Shown here in pieces: positions 61,001 to 64,000 of a stretch of 64,000 nucleotides of DNA. The position numbers were made by a program, and so were the translations under genes. Each line of letters starts with the position of its first letter. Positions within the stretch are counted from its first letter, which is position 1. The stretch is taken from the NCBI RefSeq assembly GCF_051401765.1, contig NW_027480440.1, positions 930,001 to 994,000 of the forward strand, read 5' to 3'. The notes below the pieces were generated by a model, which did no database searches, was not told the DNA's origin, and saw only the letters and a program-made list of their open reading frames with translations. The stretch is from Calliopsis andreniformis (taxonomy: Eukaryota > Arthropoda > Insecta > Hymenoptera > Andrenidae).

Positions 61001-64000
61001 TCATCAATCCTCAGTCCTCAAACCTCAATCCTGAATCCTCAATCCTGAATCCTCAGTCTTCAGCCCTCAGTCCTCAACAATCAGTTATCAATCATCAATC
61101 CTGAATAGAATATCATCAATACACAGCTTTCAATACTCAATACTCAATCTGCAATCTTCAAATCTCTATCCACATTCATCAATTCTCATCACTCAACCCT
61201 CTAACACTCAGTCTCCAATCCTCAATCTTCAACCCTCAATCCTCAATCCTCAACACTCAATCCTCAATCCTCAATTTTCAATCCTCAATAATCAATCTTC
61301 AATCCTCAATCCTCAATCCTCAATTTTCAATCCTCAATAATCAATCTTCAATCCTCAATCCTCAATCCTCAATTCTCAATCCGCAATCGTCAGTCTTCAA
61401 TCCTCAATCCTCAGTCCTCAATCCTCAAACCTCATTCTTCAATCCTCAATACCCAATCCTCAATCTTCAATCCTCAATCCTCAATCCTCAATTCTCAATC
61501 CTCAATCCTCAATCCTCAGAACTCAAACATCAATACTCAACCCTCAGTCCTCGTCCTCAATCCACAACCCTCAATCCTCAACCCTCAATCTTCAATTCTC
61601 AATCCTCAATCCACAATCCTCAATCATCAATCCTCAGTCCTCAAACCTCAATCCTGAATCCTCAATCCTGAATCCTCAGTCTTCAGCCCTCAGTCCTCAA
61701 CAATCAGTTATCAATCATCAATCCTGAATAGAATATCATCAATACACAGCTTTCAATCCTCAATCCTCAATTGTCAATCTTCCATCCTCAATCCTCAACC
61801 TTCAATCCTCAATCCTCAATCCTCAATCCTCAATCCTCAATCTTAATCTTCAATCCTCAATACTCAATCTTCAATCCTCAATCCTCAATCCTCAATCCTC
61901 AATACTCAATCCTCAATCTTCAATCCTCAATACTCAATCTTCAAACCTCAATCCTCAATCCTCAACACTCAATCCTCAATCGTCAATCCTCAATTGTCAA
62001 TCTTCCATCCTCAATACTCAATCTTCAATCCTCAATCCTCAATCCTCAATCCTCAATCCTCATTCTTCAATCCTCAATACCCTATCCTCAATCTTCAATC
62101 CTCAATCCTCAATCCTCAATCTTAATCTTCAATCCTCAATACTCAATCTTCAATCCTCAATCCTCAATCCTCAATCCTCAATCCTCAATCCTCAATTCTC
62201 AATCCTCAATCCTCAGTCCTCAGTCCTCAAACCACAATCCCCAACCCTCAGCCATCATCCTCAATCCTCAGTCCTCAATCCTCAGCCCTCCGTCCTCAAA
62301 CCTCAATCCTCAGCTCTCAGACCTCATCCTCGATCCTCAATCCTCAACCCTCAATCCTCAATCCTCAATCCTCAATTGTCAATCTTCCATCCTCAATACT
62401 CAATCTTCAATCCTCAATCCTCAATCCTCAATCCTCAATCCTCATTCTTCAATCCTCAATACCCTATCCTCAATCTTCAATCCTCAATCCTCAATCCTCA
62501 ATCCTCAATCCTCAATAGTCAATCCTCAATCTTCAACCCTGAGAGCCAAAGACTCAATCTTGAATACTCAATCCTCAATCCTCAAACTTCAATCCTCAAT
62601 ACTCAATCTTCAATCCTCAATCCTCAGTCCTCAATCCTCAATCCTCATTCTTCAATCCTCAATACCCAATACTCAATCTTCAATCCTCAATCCTCAATCC
62701 TCAATTCTCAATCCTCAATCTTCAATCCTCAATCCTCAATCCTCAATTCTCAATCCTCAATCCTCAATCCTCAGACTTCAAACATCAATACTCAACCCTC
62801 AGTCCTCGTCCTCAATCCACAACCCTCAATCCTCAATCCTCAATCTTCAATCATTAATATTCAATCTTCAATCCACAATCCTCAATCCTCAATCCTCAAT
62901 ACTCAATCCTCAATCCTCAATCCTCAATCCTCAGTCCTCAAACCTCAATCCTGAATCCTCAATCCTGAATCCTCAATCTTCAGCCCTGAGTCCTCAACAA
63001 TCAGTTGTCAATCCCCAATCCTCAATAGAACGTCCTCAATTCACAGTTTTCAATACTCAATACTCAATCTGCAATCTTCAGATTTGTATACACAAACATC
63101 AATTCTCATCACTCAACCCTCAATACTCAGTCCACAATCCTCAATCTTCAATCGTCAATCCTCAATCCTCAGTCCTCAATCCTCAATCCTCAATCGTCAA
63201 TCTTCCATCCTCAATACTCAATCTTCAATCCTCAATCCTCAATCCTCAATCCTCAATCCTCATTCTTCAATCATCAATACCCAATCGTCAATCTTCAATT
63301 CTCAATCCTCAATCCTCAATTCTCAATCCACAATCCTCAATCCTCAACCCTCAATTTTCAAACCTCAATAGTCAATCTTCCATCCTCAATCCTCATTCTT
63401 CAATCATCAATACCCAATCCTCAATCTTCCATCCTCAATCCTCAATCCTCTATCCTCAATCCTCAATACTCAATCCTCAATCTTCAATACTCAATACTCA
63501 ATCTTCAAACCTCAATCCTCAATCCTCAACCCTCAATCCTCAATCCTCAATCCTCAATTGTCAATCTTCCATCCTCAATACTCAATCTTCAATCCTCAAT
63601 CCTCAATCCTCAATCCTCAATCCTCAATCCTCAATAGTCAATCCTCAACCTTCAACCCTCAATCCTCAATCCTCAATCCTCAATTGTCAATCTTCCATCC
63701 TCAATACTCAATCTTCAATCCTCAATCCTCAATCCTCAATCCTCGATCCTCAATCTTAATCTTCAATCCTCAATACTCAATCTTCAATCCTCAATCCTCA
63801 ACCCTCAATCCTCAATACTCAATCCTCAATCTTCAATACTCAATACTCAATCTTCAAACCTCAATCCTCAATCCTCAACCCTCAATCCTCAATCCTCAAT
63901 CCTCAATTGTCAATCTTCCATCCTCAATACTCAATCTTCAATCCTCAATCCTCAATCCTCAATCCTCAATCCTCATTCTTCAATCCTCAATACCCTATCC
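61001..64000 (+). repeat. 9.29-kb unit, third copy, truncated by the window end
   Basis: From the junction near 61.0 kb the sequence follows 45.24-48.24 kb at a constant offset of 15,762 (for example 46009 to 61771), and 35.95-38.95 kb in copy 1. It includes part of the 623-bp pair, the 49-bp duplication and the TTGTCAATCTTCC cluster. Private changes include CAGAACTCAAAC near 61.52 kb, CAATCGTC near 61.98 kb and CTCGATCC near 63.74 kb. It continues past base 64000. Confidence 0.85.

Larger units (their letters stand above)
1..64000 (+). repeat. Heptanucleotide satellite array (CAATCCT)n filling the window
   Basis: Every stretch read is built from 7-base units related to CAATCCT, in one orientation, with no unique insert. 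Canonical units occur in short runs, broken by recurring variants: CAATCTT, CAATACT, CAGTCCT, CAACCCT, CAACACT, CAAACCT, CATTCTT, CAATTCT and CAATCGT. Occasional 6-mers (CGTCCT, CATCCT, and a TAATCT following CAATCT) and rare 8-mers (CTAACACT) shift the phase. The + strand is very poor in G, because the canonical unit has none. The array is open at both ends. Long nested arrays of this kind are typical of eukaryotic satellite DNA; that placement is inference. It is not a known telomere repeat, and I do not recognise a named satellite family. Confidence 0.98.

Noticed and set aside
1..64000. Telomere repeat array
   Set aside because: AGGATTG/CAATCCT does not match the common telomere motifs (TTAGGG, TTTAGGG, TTAGG and relatives). 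The heavy variant content and kilobase-scale higher-order repeats are unlike terminal telomere DNA. A subtelomeric location remains possible.
1..64000. CRISPR array
   Set aside because: Direct repeats are 7 bases and contiguous, with no unique spacers of regular length between longer repeats.
1..64000. tRNA, rRNA or other structured RNA genes
   Set aside because: With almost no G on the + strand, stable paired stems within one strand are nearly impossible, and no tRNA or rRNA signature was seen.
1..64000. Inverted copies or palindromic arms within the array
   Set aside because: All segments read are in the CAATCCT orientation; I found no stretch of AGGATTG units on the + strand.

Overview
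The whole window is one uninterrupted tandem-repeat (satellite) array. The basic unit is a 7-bp repeat, CAATCCT on the + strand (AGGATTG on the other strand), always in the same orientation. It runs from base 1 to base 64000, so both ends of the array lie outside the window. I found no unique sequence, no credible gene, no RNA gene and no recognisable transposon. An array this long with nested higher-order repeats suggests eukaryotic heterochromatin (centromeric, pericentromeric, subtelomeric or sex-chromosome satellite). The sequence alone does not identify the organism, and a eukaryote is an inference.

The heptamers are not uniform. Runs of canonical units alternate with variant units such as CAATCTT, CAATACT, CAGTCCT, CAACCCT, CAAACCT, CATTCTT and CAATTCT, plus occasional 6-mers and 8-mers. 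About 60 stretches of roughly 150-190 bp look non-repetitive at first sight. They are strongly mutated heptamers still in perfect 7-bp register ('islands'). Three related island types (I, II, III) share a CAATAGA-(A/G)TATCCT-(C/G)AATTC core and recur in a fixed order, which gives landmarks for the higher-order structure.

Layout: 0-1.0 kb, a II-III-I cassette; about 1.0-6.3 kb, two adjacent 2,646-bp copies with no difference seen; 6.3-8.5 kb, mosaic; 8.5-11.1 kb, a block repeated at 18.46-21.04 kb and partly again at 21.1-22.55 kb; 12.1-14.0 kb, a 1.25-kb tandem pair with slippage; 14.05-15.1 kb, an inserted copy of 10.7-11.6 kb sequence; 15.1-18.35 kb, repeated at 27.1-30.5 kb; 22.2-24.5 and 30.5-32.5 kb, further copies of the 10-12 kb region; 24.5-27.0 kb, a copy of the 12-13.7 kb region with a flank shared with 52-54 kb; 33.6-52.2 kb, two near-identical tandem copies of about 9.29 kb; 50.4-57.8 kb, a second tandem duplication (3,730 bp) that overlaps the end of the 9.29-kb pair; 57.8-61.0 kb, mosaic; 61.0-64.0 kb, a third partial copy of the 9.29-kb unit that runs off the window.

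Coding potential is illusory. The canonical + strand heptamer has no stop codon in any frame and encodes the same heptapeptide, NPQSSIL, in all three frames. The - strand has a TGA every 21 bases in each frame. The long + strand open frames, up to 662 codons, follow from this arithmetic. What is worth a second look is the evolutionary record of recent unequal exchange, slippage and in-register divergence. I did not find a new enzymatic or defence system. All coordinates of higher-order copies were read by eye; breakpoints inside such repeats are uncertain by tens of bases, sometimes up to about 75.
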